Positions 45,756 through 54,655 of a stretch of DNA of 64,000 nucleotides are shown in pieces. The DNA is taken from positions 62,001-126,000 of the forward strand of contig NZ_JAPPRR010000001.1 of assembly GCF_026719705.1 (NCBI RefSeq), given 5' to 3'. Each line of letters begins with the position of its first letter. The first letter of the stretch is position 1. Source of the DNA: Pseudokordiimonas caeni (GTDB taxonomy: Bacteria; Pseudomonadota; Alphaproteobacteria; Sphingomonadales; Kordiimonadaceae). The notes beneath the pieces are model-generated. The model was not told the DNA's origin, did not search any database, and worked only from the letters and a program-made list of their open reading frames with translations. A program made the translations under genes and the position numbers.

Positions 45756-46472
45756 GTGTCTGGCGTGTTGAGGCGTCTTTTAATCGTGCTGGCGTTTGCC
45801 GGCCCTGTTGTTGCCGATGACCCCGGGATTCTCCGGGTTTTTACCCATGGCGAAGGCGTTTACGGCCTGGTGCAGCGCGACGGCACCATCAAGGGCCCGG
45901 GTGTCGACCAGCTCGCCTGCGCCTCCAAAAACCTCGGCATTCCCTACGTGATTGAGGCAACGTCCATGTCGCGGTCGGAACGGCTGCAGGCACAGGGGCT
46001 GCTCGACATGTGGTTCCCGACCTACGATACCGGTGAGCCGCGCGTTGAAGGGCGGCTTGTCGGGCATTTGGGCGACATGGCGATCTACTGGTATCTTCGG
46101 AAAGACAGCACGCTTATGCCGGGAGATCCTGATTTCTGGGCGAAGGCGCGAATCAGTGCGTTTGCCGGCTCCTATCCCGACCGCTATATCCGCCAGCGCT
46201 CCAACCTTGTGGTCAACGGATCGGACAATCCCGATACGATGGTGATCAATCTGATGGCCGGGCGTTTTGACGCGTTTCTCGCGGCCGATATCCGGCCGGT
46301 CCTGAGCCTGGGGATCGAGCGGCGCGCGGCGGGCCGGGTGGGGCTGATCCTTCATTCACAGCTGCCGATGCGGTTCGAAGTCTCGCCCGAGTTCATCGCG
46401 GCACACCCCGGCATCATGCCGCGCCTGAAGGCGGCGTTCGACGCCTGCATCGATCAGCCTGCCACGCAATAA
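45756..46472 (+). CDS. Periplasmic solute-binding-like protein 1
   Basis: GTG start behind GGGGGA; 238 residues with a signal ending PVVADDPG. The fold looks like ABC-type family 3 binding proteins: an early strand ILRVFTHGEG, then VDQLACASKNLGIPY and LMAGRFDAFLAADI near the C-terminus. No transporter permease or ATPase gene is near, so it may be a sensor-type or orphan binding protein. Two Cys could form a disulfide. It is 71 bp before a second protein of the same sort. Confidence 0.7.
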   Translation: MSGVLRRLLIVLAFAGPVVADDPGILRVFTHGEGVYGLVQRDGTIKGPGVDQLACASKNLGIPYVIEATSMSRSERLQAQGLLDMWFPTYDTGEPRVEGRLVGHLGDMAIYWYLRKDSTLMPGDPDFWAKARISAFAGSYPDRYIRQRSNLVVNGSDNPDTMVINLMAGRFDAFLAADIRPVLSLGIERRAAGRVGLILHSQLPMRFEVSPEFIAAHPGIMPRLKAAFDACIDQPATQ

Positions 46473-46543
46473 TCGCGAACCTTCCTTGATTTGTGCGGGC
46501 GGCAGGCCCACATTCAGGGAAAGTAAGGCTGTACCGGAGACAG

Positions 46544-47386
46544 ATGCCTTTGCAGGCCCTGCGCTTCATTTTCCTGATCCTTCTGTCCATGACTGCGGCG
46601 CATGCTGCTGCCGCACGCGACGAGCAGGCCGTGGCACCCGCCCCTGTAGCTGTTGTTGTGGCAGGATATGAATTCGAGCCCTATGTCACTGCATCCGGCG
46701 GGCTAACGCCTGATCTTGTTGCGTTCCTGAACGAAGCGCAGACGGACTATCATTTCGAATTTCTCCAGATTCCAGCCCAGCGCCGCTACCGGATGATGGA
46801 AACCGGCAAGGTGGATGCGATCTTTTTCGAGATGCCGCGTTGGGGCTGGGCCGAAAGCGGTGCGGCGGTCGACGCGACGCCGGTGCTGATGAACGATGCC
46901 GAAATCTTCGTTGCCCGCCGCGAGCAGGCCACCACCCCCGGCTTTTTCGATTTTATCGCCAACCGGCGGATTGCGGCGGTCCACGGCTTTCACTACCGGT
47001 TCGCCGGGTTCGAGGCGGATTCAGCGACGCTGAATTCCAAATTCAACATGCAACTGGTGAGCAGCCAGTCAGCCGTGATGCGGCTGGTGGAAGCGGGCTC
47101 AGCCGAGGTCGGGATTGTGGCGCGCAGTTTTCTGATCGGCGAAATGCTGCAGCGGCCTGCACTCCTGAACGCCATCCTGGTCAGTCCGGATGTCGATCAG
47201 ATTTTCCGCCTGCCGGTGGTGGTCAGGAGAGGCGGCCCGATCAGCGCCGAAGCGCTGACCGCCCTTTTCCAGAAGCTGCATGATGATGGCCGCCTGCCGC
47301 ACTTCTTTACCAGCCGTGGCCTTGGGCCCCTCTATGTGTGGCCTGGTGCGGCTGAAGAGGGCCGCGAAAATACCCTAACGCCTTGA
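46544..47386 (+). CDS. Periplasmic solute-binding-like protein 2
   Basis: 280 residues from the ATG at 46544 behind GGAGAC, with a signal (MPLQALRFIFLILLSMTAAH) and a mature start near AAAARDEQ. AGYEFEPYVTASGGLTPDLVAFLNEA is the family 3 ligand N-lobe pattern (in overlapping parts); RRYRMMETGKVDAIFFEMPR and VEAGSAEVGIVARSFL fit too. It resembles protein 1 in fold more than in sequence. With no transporter genes, the role is unknown. Confidence 0.75.
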   Translation: MPLQALRFIFLILLSMTAAHAAAARDEQAVAPAPVAVVVAGYEFEPYVTASGGLTPDLVAFLNEAQTDYHFEFLQIPAQRRYRMMETGKVDAIFFEMPRWGWAESGAAVDATPVLMNDAEIFVARREQATTPGFFDFIANRRIAAVHGFHYRFAGFEADSATLNSKFNMQLVSSQSAVMRLVEAGSAEVGIVARSFLIGEMLQRPALLNAILVSPDVDQIFRLPVVVRRGGPISAEALTALFQKLHDDGRLPHFFTSRGLGPLYVWPGAAEEGRENTLTP

Positions 47387-47470
47387 CATGACGGTTTCTT
47401 CCTGCCTCCCTTGACGAGCGACAGCCCGTCCAACAAGCCGCAAAGGCACGGACGCAGAGAGGAAACAGGT

Positions 47471-48190
47471 ATGGATAACAACAGCCCCAGCGTTTCGGCG
47501 CTGCCGCGGGCAACCGGCCAATTCGATATCGGCGCCCTTTTCGATCTCATCGTCATCCTCGCGGTGCTTGTCACCGTGAAATGGATGCTTACTCCCCACA
47601 CGCAGCTTTATGCCGGGGCAGGCTCAACTACATCTGCCATGATCGTGGGCACGCTGCTTCTCCGCCGGCGCGGCCTCCGTTGGGCTGACCTCGGCTTCCG
47701 CCGCCCCGAAAGCTGGCCGAAGACGCTCGGGCTCGCGGTTCTGGTCTTTGGTATCTATATCGTCGCGCTTGGCGCCATGAAGGGTGTGGCCGACCATTTC
47801 TTCGAAGATGTCGGCACCAGTGGCCGGTTCGATCATGTGGAAGGCAATCTTGTTGCGTATCTGATCCTTATGGGCGTGATCTGGACCCATGCGGCCTTTT
47901 TTGAGGAACTGATTTACCGGGCCTTCTTCATCAACCGGCTGGGAACAGCGCTTGGTGGCAGCGGTGTCGCGCTCTGTGTTGCTGTCCTCTTCGCGGGCTC
48001 CTTCTTCGGATACCGGCACCTTGTGTATCAGGGCATGCATGGGGCACTGATGACCGGCGCTGTAGGCGTGGCCTTCGGGCTCGTTTACCTGTGGTTCGGG
48101 CGGCGCAATATATGGCCGCTTATCATCGCGCACGGCACTGTCGACACAATCGGCATCACCGCACGATTTCTCGGAGTGATGGACGACTGA
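47471..48190 (+). CDS. CPBP-family intramembrane metalloprotease
   Basis: 239 residues from the ATG at 47471 behind GAGGAAA. Several hydrophobic segments. The Abi/CAAX motifs are visible: Glu145-Glu146 in EELIYRAFF, then FGYRHLVYQGMHGALM, and a final His in IAHGTVDTIG. Members cleave membrane peptides or act in immunity and stress. Here it follows the two binding-protein-like genes and precedes a bidirectional terminator. Confidence 0.9.
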   Translation: MDNNSPSVSALPRATGQFDIGALFDLIVILAVLVTVKWMLTPHTQLYAGAGSTTSAMIVGTLLLRRRGLRWADLGFRRPESWPKTLGLAVLVFGIYIVALGAMKGVADHFFEDVGTSGRFDHVEGNLVAYLILMGVIWTHAAFFEELIYRAFFINRLGTALGGSGVALCVAVLFAGSFFGYRHLVYQGMHGALMTGAVGVAFGLVYLWFGRRNIWPLIIAHGTVDTIGITARFLGVMDD

Positions 48191-48198
48191 GACATAAG

Positions 48199-48233
48199 AA
48201 AAAGCCCCGGCAGTCATCTGCCGGGGCTTTTCA
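48199..48233. terminator. Bidirectional terminator between CPBP gene and prs
   Basis: AAAAAGCCCCGGCAG and CTGCCGGGGCTTTT form a 12 bp stem with a 4 nt loop and flanking A and T runs. Confidence 0.85.
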
Positions 48234-48254
48234 AATCTCAGCGCGGGCTGTCGC

Positions 48255-49193
48255 TCAGTCGAACAGGCTCGACACGCTCGTTTCGTGCGCGATACGATTC
48301 ATTGCTTCCGCAAGGAGCGGGGCAACGGTCACGACGCGGATTTTGTTGTGCTCCTTCACGCCGTCGGTCGGGCGGATCGAATCGGTGATTACCAGTTCGT
48401 CCATCGTGCTTGCTTCAATGCGGTCGAGCGCGGGGCCCGAGAGCACGCCGTGGGCGACATAGGCGGAAACCGAGACGGCACCAGCGTCAGCAAGCGCCTT
48501 GGCCGCGTTGCAAAGGGTGCCGGCGCTGTCGACGATGTCGTCGACGAGAACGCAGTGATAGCCTTCAACCTCACCCACGATATGCATCACTTCCGACACG
48601 CCGGCACGTTCGCGGCGTTTGTCGATGATGGCGATCGGGGCATCGAGGCGTTTTGCATAGGCGCGGGCACGGACCACACCGCCGACATCCGGCGACACAA
48701 TCATCGTCTGCTTGCCCTTGTATTTTTCCTTCAGGTCGCGCACCAGCACTGGCATCGCGTAAAGGTTATCCGTCGGGATATCGAAGAAGCCCTGGATCTG
48801 ACCGGCATGCAGGTCCATCGTCAGCACGCGGTCGGCGCCCGCCGTGGTGATGAGGTTGGCAACAAGCTTGGCCGAGATCGGGGTGCGCGGGCCGGGTTTC
48901 CGGTCCTGCCGGGCATAGCCGAAATAGGGCAGCACCGCGGTGATGCGGCGGGCGCTGGCGCGCTTCAGGGCGTCGATCGACACCAGAAGCTCCATGATAT
49001 GGTCGTTGGTCGGGAAGCTTGTTGGCTGGATGACGAAAACATCCTCGCCCCGAACGTTTTCATGGATCTCTACAAACACTTCCTGATCGGAGAAGCGACG
49101 GATCGCCGCCTTCGTCAATGGCATGTTGAGATAGGCCGCAATCGCCTCCGCAAGTTCGGGGTTGGCGTTTCCGGTCAGGATCTTCATACCCAT
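48255..49193 (-). CDS. prs: Ribose-phosphate pyrophosphokinase
   Basis: Makes PRPP from ribose-5-phosphate and ATP. The 312 residues are standard. GGAGG lies 7 nt before the ATG at 49193 ([11 protein letters not shown]). [20 protein letters not shown] (in parts) and the PRPP-binding [13 protein letters not shown] are clear. In many alphaproteobacteria it lies close to rplY; here about 2.5 kb of other genes intervene. Confidence 0.97.
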   Translation of the reverse strand: MGMKILTGNANPELAEAIAAYLNMPLTKAAIRRFSDQEVFVEIHENVRGEDVFVIQPTSFPTNDHIMELLVSIDALKRASARRITAVLPYFGYARQDRKPGPRTPISAKLVANLITTAGADRVLTMDLHAGQIQGFFDIPTDNLYAMPVLVRDLKEKYKGKQTMIVSPDVGGVVRARAYAKRLDAPIAIIDKRRERAGVSEVMHIVGEVEGYHCVLVDDIVDSAGTLCNAAKALADAGAVSVSAYVAHGVLSGPALDRIEASTMDELVITDSIRPTDGVKEHNKIRVVTVAPLLAEAMNRIAHETSVSSLFD

Positions 49194-49336
49194 CGGCTGG
49201 CCTCCGTGTCATGGGTGTGGCGGGATCGGATTTCGCCCCCCTTTATCAGTGCCGCCCGGCGCTGTAAAGCCGCACGGCCCCTGCACAACAATATTGCGGG
49301 AAAATGACGGAAGCAGGTGTCCCGCATGTCCCATTT

Positions 49337-50098
49337 TCAGGGACGCGGTAACATGATGGCCGAAATCTGCCGCCCATAGTCCGACTCAGCCCGGTGGGTG
49401 GTGCGCCGGAAGGAAAAGTGGTCGGGGCTGGTGTAAGTATCGATATTTACGTGGGTTGCCGCCACACCAAGGCGATCGAGCCGCGCGAGGATATAGCCCG
49501 GCAGGTCGAACTGCAGATGATCGGCGTCCTTGCCGGGCAGGAAAAAGGCTTCTGCCCCCGCATCAGCCTTCCGGCAGGCTTCGCGGAAGGGCAGGGTGAC
49601 CTCGTAGCTTGCGGCATGGATGCAGGGGCCAAGGGCTGCTTTGACGGCGGCCCGTCGGGCGCCCAGCGTTTCCATAGCATCAAGTGTCGCCTCTATCACG
49701 CCCCCCACGGCGCCTTTCCACCCGGCATGGGCCGCGCCGATGACGCCCGCTTCGGCGTCCTCGAACAGCACGGGGCCGCAATCGGCGGTGAGGATGCCAA
49801 GGATCAGCCCCGGCACGTTCGTCACCATCGCGTCGCCGTCCGGCCGTTCGTCGCCCCAGGGTGCGGTGACATTGATGCAATGGGTGCCGTGCACCTGATA
49901 GGTGCTGACAACCGGGGTGTCGGCGCTGCCCGACAGCGTCGCCGCGACCCGTCGCCGGTTTTCGGCCACCAGCGCCCGGTCATCGCCCGATCCCAGCCCG
50001 CAATTGAGCCCGGCAAAGACACCTGCGGACACGCCGCCCCGGCGGCTGAAAAAACCGTGGGGCAAGGAGAGGGAGGCGCGGTCAGGCTGTGTGGTCAT
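49337..50098 (-). CDS. pgeF: Multicopper polyphenol oxidase / YfiH family
   Basis: 253 residues from the ATG at 50098; ATG at 50104 would be too close to AGGA. YfiH proteins have purine nucleoside phosphorylase/adenosine deaminase activity and peptidoglycan editing roles. Metal ligands lie in QVHGTH, LTADCGPVLF and AAHAGWKG. It is downstream of midA in lgt-midA-pgeF, the common alphaproteobacterial order. Confidence 0.92.
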   Translation of the reverse strand: MTTQPDRASLSLPHGFFSRRGGVSAGVFAGLNCGLGSGDDRALVAENRRRVAATLSGSADTPVVSTYQVHGTHCINVTAPWGDERPDGDAMVTNVPGLILGILTADCGPVLFEDAEAGVIGAAHAGWKGAVGGVIEATLDAMETLGARRAAVKAALGPCIHAASYEVTLPFREACRKADAGAEAFFLPGKDADHLQFDLPGYILARLDRLGVAATHVNIDTYTSPDHFSFRRTTHRAESDYGRQISAIMLPRP

Positions 50099-50141
50099 GG
50101 CCATATCCTGCTTTTCAAATCATGGCAGCGTCAAGGCGGCG

Positions 50142-51203
50142 TCAAAAACCCGGCGGCGGGGTGAGGGCAGGGGACTGCGCGGCAAGCGCCTTGAACAAGG
50201 TACCCATTTCATCGGGCGCGGTCAGGCGCTTCAGGTCGGCAAGGATTCGGGCCGGGTCGCCACTGGCCGCAAGCGCCTCGGCACGCGCCCCGATGCCAAG
50301 CGTCATCAGGAAGGTGCCCTGGTCGGCAATGCGGCTGGCGGATGCGCCTTTTTCCACGGCTGCGCGAGCAAGGGCAGCGAAATCGACATGGGCCGTCAGG
50401 TCCGCCGCACCCGGTTCTGCGAAGGGGTCAGTGTAGGCGTGCGCCTTCAGCGCCTGGAAGGTGTCGCCCGTAGCGCTGGTCGCGTAGCCATAGTCAAGGG
50501 CGAGGAAGGCGCCGCCCTGTTCGGCGATCATGGCGGCAAGCGTACCCATGACGCTTACCCCCATCGGGCACACCTCGGCAATGGCCCCGGCCTCCGCTCT
50601 TGCGGTGACCGAGGAATGGATCATGCCGGCCATCGGGCTCGCAGGGCCAGGCACGAAGCCGAGCCTGCCGTCGGCCTCTCCCACCATTCGTTCGCGCCAG
50701 ACGCTGCCCGTGCGTTCGAACTGATGGATCGGCAGCGCATCGAAAAACTCGTTGGCGACGATCAGGAGCGGCGCACCGGCCGGCAGGGTCAGGATATCGT
50801 CATGCCACGTGGCGTCCGGCACCTTTTTGGCCTGCAAGGCGCGGAGCTGACGGCTTGCTTCAACGAAGTGAACGGTCGCTGCCGCCTGAAAACCCGGTAC
50901 ACGCGCGGCGGTACGCAGGATATCGGCCATCAGGGTGCCGCGGCCGGGGCCAAGCTCCACAAGGCTCACCCGTGCGGGGCGACCCAGCGCAATCCAGCGG
51001 TCGGCGAGCCACAGGCCGACCATCTCGCCGAACATCTGGCTCACTTCGGGCGCTGTGATGAAGTCGCCTTCCGCGCCGAACACCTGTTCCTTCTGGTAAT
51101 AGCCGTGTACCGGGTGCATCAGGCACGCCGCCATATAGTCGGCAAGCGTCATGGGGCCGAGCGCGCGGATGCGGGAGACAAGCTCGGCCTTCAGGGCAGT
51201 CAT
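50142..51203 (-). CDS. midA: MidA/NDUFAF7-like SAM-dependent arginine methyltransferase
   Basis: 353 residues of the DUF185/SAM-dependent methyltransferase family, related to mitochondrial NDUFAF7 that methylates a complex I subunit. ITAPEVSQMFGEMVGLW and the SAM-binding LVELGPGRGTLMADILR are conserved. Its ATG shares one base with the lgt stop, so they are translationally coupled. Its role in complex I assembly in bacteria is likely but inferred. Confidence 0.93.
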   Translation of the reverse strand: MTALKAELVSRIRALGPMTLADYMAACLMHPVHGYYQKEQVFGAEGDFITAPEVSQMFGEMVGLWLADRWIALGRPARVSLVELGPGRGTLMADILRTAARVPGFQAAATVHFVEASRQLRALQAKKVPDATWHDDILTLPAGAPLLIVANEFFDALPIHQFERTGSVWRERMVGEADGRLGFVPGPASPMAGMIHSSVTARAEAGAIAEVCPMGVSVMGTLAAMIAEQGGAFLALDYGYATSATGDTFQALKAHAYTDPFAEPGAADLTAHVDFAALARAAVEKGASASRIADQGTFLMTLGIGARAEALAASGDPARILADLKRLTAPDEMGTLFKALAAQSPALTPPPGF

Positions 51204-52036
51204 TATCCCTGCTCACCCTTGCGCTTCTTGTAGGTCACGCCCATCCAGATCAGCCAGCCCGCGAAGATCAGCATGGGGGCGGAGAGCATCTGGCCGCGCG
51301 AGATGCCGTCCACAAGCCCGATATGGGCGTCGGGCTCGCGGAAGAATTCAACCGTCATGCGGGCGAACGAATAGCCGATGAAGAAGCAGCCGGCGATGAC
51401 GCCGGGCTTGTCTTTCGGCAGGCGTGTCTTGTGAAACAGGATCTGCAGGATGATGAACAGCACAAGCCCCTCAAGGGCGGCTTCATAGAGTTGGCTCGGA
51501 TGGCGCGGCAGGCCGGTCGGGTCATCGGGGAAGATCATCGCCCATGAAACATCGGTCGTGCGGCCCCAGAGCTCGCCATTGATGAAGTTTGCGAGCCGCC
51601 CGGTGAACAGGCCAAGGGGTGCGACGATGGCCATCAGGTCCGCCATCTTCATCATTTCGATACGGTGCCGTTTCGAAAAGAAGACGACAGCCAGGCAGAC
51701 ACCGATCAGCCCGCCGTGGAAGGACATGCCGCCATCCCACAGCCGGAAAATGGCAATAGGGTCGGCCATGAATTTCGGCAGGTTATAGAAAAGCACATAG
51801 CCAAGACGCCCGCCGACGATCACGCCGATCGTTGCCCAAGTGAGGAAATCATCCACATGGGTCGGTGACATCGGCGCACCGGGCTTCGCCATCAGTCGCC
51901 GGAGATACCACCAGCCGAATATGAGCCCGGCGATATAGGCAAGCGAATACCAGCGAATGGCCAGAGGGCCGATTTCAACAAGGATGGGGTCGATTTCGGG
52001 GAAGGCGATAAGGCCGATGCCGATAAGGTCCAGCAT
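51203..52036 (-). CDS. lgt: Phosphatidylglycerol-prolipoprotein diacylglyceryl transferase
   Basis: First enzyme of lipoprotein maturation in the inner membrane. The 277 residues have about seven membrane segments. RWYSLAYIAG and the signature GRLANFINGELWGR carry the conserved residues. It diverges from ubiK with 143 bp between starts. Confidence 0.97.
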   Translation of the reverse strand: MLDLIGIGLIAFPEIDPILVEIGPLAIRWYSLAYIAGLIFGWWYLRRLMAKPGAPMSPTHVDDFLTWATIGVIVGGRLGYVLFYNLPKFMADPIAIFRLWDGGMSFHGGLIGVCLAVVFFSKRHRIEMMKMADLMAIVAPLGLFTGRLANFINGELWGRTTDVSWAMIFPDDPTGLPRHPSQLYEAALEGLVLFIILQILFHKTRLPKDKPGVIAGCFFIGYSFARMTVEFFREPDAHIGLVDGISRGQMLSAPMLIFAGWLIWMGVTYKKRKGEQG

Positions 52037-52179
52037 GAAAGCTCCTGCAGGTTGCTTCGGGCGCCATCATGGGCGAGCGGCTTGCCAAGTCAAGCAATTG
52101 GAGCGCAGGCCTTGCTGCCTGTTGAAATGCGCGCGCCGATGCGCCATATGAGGCAGGAGCCTTTTGAGAGGAGCCGCCG

Positions 52180-52446
52180 ATGCAAACGACCAGCAAATTC
52201 TTCGACGATTTCGCCCGTCTCGCGACCGGGGCGGCTGGCGCCATGCACAGCGTGCGCGGCGAGATGGAAGAAGCCTTCCGAGCCTGGCTCGACCGGCAGC
52301 TTGCAGGCCTTGATCTTGTCACCCGCGAGGAGTTCGACGCGGTGCGTGAGATGGCTGAAAAGGCCCGTGCTGAGAATGAAGACCTTCGCGCCGAAATCGA
52401 ACTTCTGAAGAAAAAACGCACGACGACGGCTAAAAAGCCCGCCTGA
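52180..52446 (+). CDS. ubiK: UbiK-family ubiquinone accessory factor
   Basis: 88 residues: an amphipathic N-terminal helix (FFDDFARLATGAAGAMHSV) followed by a coiled coil REEFDAVREMAEKARAENED (in parts), the BMFP/UbiK layout, and a Lys-rich tail. UbiK helps the UbiJ-Ubi complex assemble. The ATG follows GAGGAG. It is a lone gene between lgt and the ybjN-like gene. Confidence 0.88.
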   Translation: MQTTSKFFDDFARLATGAAGAMHSVRGEMEEAFRAWLDRQLAGLDLVTREEFDAVREMAEKARAENEDLRAEIELLKKKRTTTAKKPA

Positions 52447-52759
52447 TCCGCTGCAGCGCGAAAAAAATTCTCCCGCAAGTCGTTTCTGAACGCCGTTTCC
52501 TAACGGCTTGAACTGCTTTCCGAATCACTTTTCATCCGATTCGTCGAATCGGAGTTTTCCACAGCTTTTCCGGGCTGGCGGCAAATTCGCCCTTGATCGG
52601 GTGAGTCTGTAATGGCACGCTACATCTAGTGTTGTTGGTGGACAAGAAAGCCAGATATCGTGCTTCTGAGCCATAAAAATTGACACGTTGACCGGCACCA
52701 ATCGGGCCTGCCGGGGCACGTCCAGACCGGTGGGTCGCATCTCTCAAGGGGGAATCGAG
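52447..52759. other. 313 bp gene-free region with GANTC cluster and DnaA-box-like site
   Basis: No gene is seen. GANTC sites occur at 52522, 52538, 52546 and 52603; the middle two lie in the palindrome TCCGATTCG-T-CGAATCGGA (52535-52553). TTTTCCACA at 52555-52563 is one base from a DnaA box. A TTGACA at 52680-52685 is a promoter candidate for the ybjN-like gene, though no good -10 is clear. Confidence 0.55.
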
Positions 52760-53272
52760 ATGACGACACTGAATACCGAGCACTCCGAAGTCATTCTCCA
52801 CAATCCTGTCGATATTGTCGAAGAACTGGCTGCCGCCAATGACTGGGCTTACGAGCGCCAGGGCGATGACGAACTGACCCTTTTCATCTCCGCACAATAT
52901 ACCGACCTGCAGATGCGCATTTACTGGCGCGACGATTTCAAGACGCTGCAGTTCGCCTGCATTTTCGACCTGAAGGTGCCGCCTGTGCGGCAACGCGACG
53001 TTTACCAGACAATCGGGCGCATCAACGAACGCCTGTGGATCGGCCATTTCGAATTCTGGGCCGAGGAGGAAGCGCTTCTTTACCGGCACGCCAGCCTCGC
53101 CAATGATCCTCTCATCGGCGCGATCGGCGAGGAGCATATCGCCACCATCATCGAAACGGCCGTCGGCGAATGCGACCGTTTCTATCCTGTGTTCCAGTTT
53201 GTGATGTGGGGCGGGCAGACGCCCGACCAGGCGATTGAATCAGCCATGCTGGAGTGTGCCGGCACGGCTTGA
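52760..53272 (+). CDS. YbjN-domain protein
   Basis: 170 residues from ATG 52760, behind GGGGGA. The long acidic alpha/beta sequence with NPVDIVEELAAANDWAYERQ, QMRIYWRDDFKTLQFACIFD (in parts) and NDPLIGAIGEEHI fits the YbjN (DUF1790) type found in alphaproteobacteria. The function is unknown; YbjN relatives act in stress or motility control. Its stop is 114 bp before a strong terminator. Confidence 0.8.
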   Translation: MTTLNTEHSEVILHNPVDIVEELAAANDWAYERQGDDELTLFISAQYTDLQMRIYWRDDFKTLQFACIFDLKVPPVRQRDVYQTIGRINERLWIGHFEFWAEEEALLYRHASLANDPLIGAIGEEHIATIIETAVGECDRFYPVFQFVMWGGQTPDQAIESAMLECAGTA

Positions 53273-53282
53273 GTACCGAGTA

Positions 53283-53420
53283 GCCACTTCTCCGGGGGAG
53301 TATTGGAGAAGGGTTCGCAACCCGCGCGTACAGAGTGGTGCAGAGTTGTACCGAGTGTGATCAAGGGAGTCGGGTTGCTGTACTGATCGGGCGGGGCTAT
53401 GCTCCGCCCGATTTTATTTT
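53283..53420 (+). ncRNA. Candidate structured small RNA or 3' UTR fragment
   Basis: Three consecutive hairpins between the ybjN-like stop and proC: CTTCTCC/GGAGAAG (53287-53311), GGGTT-CGC-AACCC (53311-53323) and the terminator stem at 53386. GTACCGAGT occurs twice. It could be a processed 3' UTR RNA of the ybjN-like gene. No known family is matched. Confidence 0.3.
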
Positions 53421-53422
53421 TT
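53386..53422 (+). terminator. Intrinsic terminator before proC
   Basis: ATCGGGCGGGGC, loop TAT, GCTCCGCCCGAT, then TTTATTTTTT: a 12 bp stem with a T-rich tail. It closes the ybjN-like transcript. Confidence 0.9.
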
Positions 53423-53447
53423 GGAACAAGCACTGGAACAGCGCCTC

Positions 53448-54275
53448 ATGCTCAGCACCTTCACGCCCGCTTCGCCCCTTCTCCTTGTCGGTTACGGCAA
53501 CATGGGCCGCGCGATGGTGGACGGCTGGCTGCGCGCCGGGCTGGATGCCGCAGCCCTCCATGTGATCGACCCGGTCTTCGCGCCTGCGCCTGCGGGTGAG
53601 TTGGTTGCCCATACTTATGCTGCGGCAAGCGAAGTGCCGGAAATCACGCCCCGCGCGCTGATGGTAGCCGTGAAGCCGCAAGCGATGGAGCATGTGCTGC
53701 CGGGCCTTGCCCGCTTTGTGGGCGACGAAACGCTGGTCCTTTCGATCGCTGCTGGCGTGAAGATCTCGACCTTCGCCGAAGCCCTCCGTGACGACTGCGC
53801 CATCGTGCGCACCATGCCCAACACCCCTGCCGCCATCGGCGAGGGGGTGAGCGGCCTTTGCGCGTCAGCAGGCGTGACAGACGAAGACAAGGCGCTCGCC
53901 GAAGCCCTGATGACGGCGGCGGGGAAAACAGTCTGGGTCGCCGATGAAGGGCTGATGAACAGTGTGACGGCGGTTTCTGGCAGCGGTCCGGCCTATGTTT
54001 TCCATTTCGTGGAGGCATTGGCAGCGGCTGCCGAGCGCGAAGGATTTGACGCAGAAACTGCCATGACACTTGCCCGGCAAACCGTGATCGGTGCGGCAGC
54101 CTTGATGAAGGAACAGGCCGATGTGCCGGCCGCCACGCTCCGCGAGCGTGTTACAAGCCCCGGCGGCACCACGGCGGCCGCCCTTGGTGTGTTGATGCCG
54201 GAGGCCGGCCTCACCGGCCTTCTGACCCGCGCCGTGGCAGCCGCCCGCAAGCGCGGCGAAGAACTCGGCGGCTGA
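53448..54275 (+). CDS. proC: Pyrroline-5-carboxylate reductase
   Basis: Last step of proline synthesis. I choose ATG 53448 (MLSTFTPASP), 275 residues; the in-frame TTG at 53421 is inside the terminator tail. The NADP loop LLVGYGNMGRAMVDGW is near the start; AVKPQAMEHVLP, RTMPNTPAAIGEGVSGL and AVSGSGPAYVF (conserved) follow. The gene begins right after a terminator, so its promoter must be very close or it relies on read-through. Confidence 0.95.
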   Translation: MLSTFTPASPLLLVGYGNMGRAMVDGWLRAGLDAAALHVIDPVFAPAPAGELVAHTYAAASEVPEITPRALMVAVKPQAMEHVLPGLARFVGDETLVLSIAAGVKISTFAEALRDDCAIVRTMPNTPAAIGEGVSGLCASAGVTDEDKALAEALMTAAGKTVWVADEGLMNSVTAVSGSGPAYVFHFVEALAAAAEREGFDAETAMTLARQTVIGAAALMKEQADVPAATLRERVTSPGGTTAAALGVLMPEAGLTGLLTRAVAAARKRGEELGG

Positions 54276-54310
54276 TCCGCCACCTTCCTACCAGCATCTG
54301 ACGACCGACC

Positions 54311-54340
54311 AAAAAAATCGGGCCCGGAAATCCGGGCCCG
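54311..54340 (-). terminator. Minus-strand terminator-like hairpin
   Basis: CGGGCCCGGA and TCCGGGCCCG form a 9-10 bp stem followed on the minus strand by ATTTTTTT. It is 316 bp beyond the LysR stop, and also just after proC on the other strand. Confidence 0.6.
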
Positions 54341-54391
54341 TAAAGGGAGAATTGGGAGGTAAATCAGAGTATCCCGATCTTGGGATTGAAT

Positions 54392-54441
54392 GCTGGTCCC
54401 GGGAGGGAAGTGGGGGGGAGGGGAGGGTTCCCGGGACCAGC
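54392..54441. other. Hairpin with G-quadruplex-forming loop
   Basis: GCTGGTCCCGGGA (54392-54404) and TCCCGGGACCAGC (54429-54441) are a 13 bp perfect inverted repeat. The loop and flank (54401-54427) contain five G-runs of three or more, separated by 1-4 nt, satisfying the G4 consensus on the plus strand. Confidence 0.7.
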
Positions 54442-54655
54442 CTTCATGACGGTGGCATCACTGACGCCGTCAGATCTTTTGTTGCGGTGCACTTGTGTGT
54501 TGCGCCGCAGCACTTGAGACGGGTTATACGCAGGTGCAGCGAACCGGGAAATAGTTAATTTTGCGATCCAGATATGCAAAAAATGCATGGCTCGCGTGCA
54601 GAGATATTAAATTTTTGTTTAAGTGTCCAGCGCTGTCATAAAATTGCGCAAACGC

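Larger units (their letters stand above)
54276..54655. other. 380 bp gene-free region after proC
   Basis: No gene is seen. It contains a GC hairpin with a minus-strand T-tract (54311-54340), a hairpin holding a G-rich run (54392-54441), and an AT-rich part next to the LysR stop with ATGCA-AAAAA-TGCAT. The latter is short and may be chance. Confidence 0.6.

Noticed and set aside
53421-53423. In-frame TTG as the proC start
   Set aside because: It falls in the T-tail of a strong terminator; the ATG at 53448 gives the normal ProC N-terminus.
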